A program made the position numbers and the translations under genes. DNA of 41,290 nucleotides from the NCBI GenBank assembly GCA_002169695.1, contig NHJO01000010.1, positions 2,653-43,942 on the forward strand, given 5' to 3'. Origin of the DNA: a bacterium TMED217 (GTDB taxonomy: Bacteria; Fidelibacterota; Marinisomatia; Marinisomatales; UBA1611). Under the pieces are notes generated by a model. The model was not told the DNA's origin. It did not search any database and worked only from the letters and a program-made list of their open reading frames with translations. Shown here in pieces: positions 41,250-41,290 of this stretch. Numbering within the stretch: the stretch's first letter is position 1; every line of letters begins with the position of its first letter.

Positions 41250-41290
41250 ATGAATCGAACGATTCTTGGTGCGCTATTTGGAATTGTAAT
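41250..41290 (+). CDS. Start of an unidentified gene (cut by window end)
   Basis: Only 13 full codons are visible, encoding MNRTILGALFGIV, a short basic start followed by hydrophobic residues, as in a signal peptide or membrane anchor. It is supported as a real start by AGGAG 6 nt upstream, one of the best ribosome sites in the window. The product cannot be identified. Confidence 0.6.
   Translation, partial: MNRTILGALFGIV

Noticed and set aside
1-41290. CRISPR arrays, insertion sequences, integrases, toxin-antitoxin or defence genes
   Set aside because: No regularly spaced repeats, transposase motifs or terminal inverted repeats were seen; apart from the envelope and sugar genes, the rest are the metabolic, peptidase, sulfation and small unknown genes listed.

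Overview
Organism. The window is very AT-rich (roughly 30% G+C by eye), gene-dense and carries a Gram-negative envelope locus: lipopolysaccharide/O-antigen heptose and nucleotide-sugar genes, Wzx, Wzy and Wzz candidates, an SLBB outer-membrane exporter, a Wzi-like protein and a lipoprotein peptidase. Several starts have good Shine-Dalgarno sites (AGGAGG, AGGAG), which argues against typical Bacteroidetes. The tRNA has no encoded CCA, which argues against a typical Enterobacteria-like gammaproteobacterium. Streamlined spacing and low G+C suggest an uncultured marine planktonic lineage (SAR406/Marinimicrobia-like or SAR86-like). This is inference and is not resolved here.

Layout. (1) 1-2698, plus strand: end of metK, ahcY and gmhA. 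(2) 2700-11408, minus strand: ten genes read from 11408 down to 2700, nearly all overlapping or abutting. They are an LhgO-like FAD oxidoreductase, sugar epimerase, GHMP heptose-phosphate kinase, a nucleotide-sugar dehydrogenase lacking its catalytic Cys, an SDR, a Gfo/Idh/MocA dehydrogenase, a GmhB-like phosphatase, an initiating sugar-phosphate transferase, a SIS isomerase and a transaldolase. (3) 11488-12351, plus strand: a short UDP-glucose-dehydrogenase-like gene. (4) 12353-29473, minus strand: a 17-kb O-antigen-type block starting at wzz, then rmlB, rmlA, a WbpE-like aminotransferase, a WbpB-like dehydrogenase, three epimerases, an AsnB-like amidotransferase, wzx, a GT-C-like membrane protein, a Wzy candidate, two GT4-type glycosyltransferases and wecE. 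(5) 29673-34979: a tRNA(CAT), a class IV aminotransferase, a sulfotransferase-like gene, a formyltransferase (minus), a small membrane protein, an M1 lipoprotein peptidase, cysC and a mini nucleotidyltransferase. (6) 35047-39702, minus strand: an RmlB-like dehydratase, a Wza-like SLBB exporter, gpmA and an HldA-type kinase. (7) 39857-41110, plus strand: a Wzi-like protein, then the start of an unidentified gene at 41250.

How it works together. The window makes several activated sugars. Transaldolase, SIS isomerase(s), GHMP kinase and HAD phosphatase would build an activated C7 (heptose) sugar, though the matching nucleotidyltransferase is not recognised. RmlA, RmlB, WecE and the formyltransferase would give a dTDP-4-(formyl)amino-4,6-dideoxyhexose; rmlC and rmlD are absent. 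The WbpB/WbpE pair would give a UDP-3-amino-uronic acid, the UDP-GlcA 4-epimerase a galacturonate, and AsnB may amidate a uronic acid. An LhgO-like enzyme could recycle the 2-hydroxyglutarate that WbpB-type enzymes make. Repeat units would be started by the sugar-phosphate transferase, extended by the glycosyltransferases, flipped by Wzx, polymerised by Wzy under Wzz control and possibly exported through the SLBB protein and anchored by the Wzi-like protein.

Most unusual points: a Cys-to-Thr nucleotide-sugar dehydrogenase beside a paralog lacking the C-terminal domain; the WbpB/WbpE/LhgO redox set; an aminotransferase/sulfotransferase pair that starts 3 nt after a tRNA; and a linked transaldolase-to-heptose-phosphate module. 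No CRISPR array, insertion sequence, rRNA or convincing intrinsic terminator was seen, and no gene-free stretch exceeds 300 bases.
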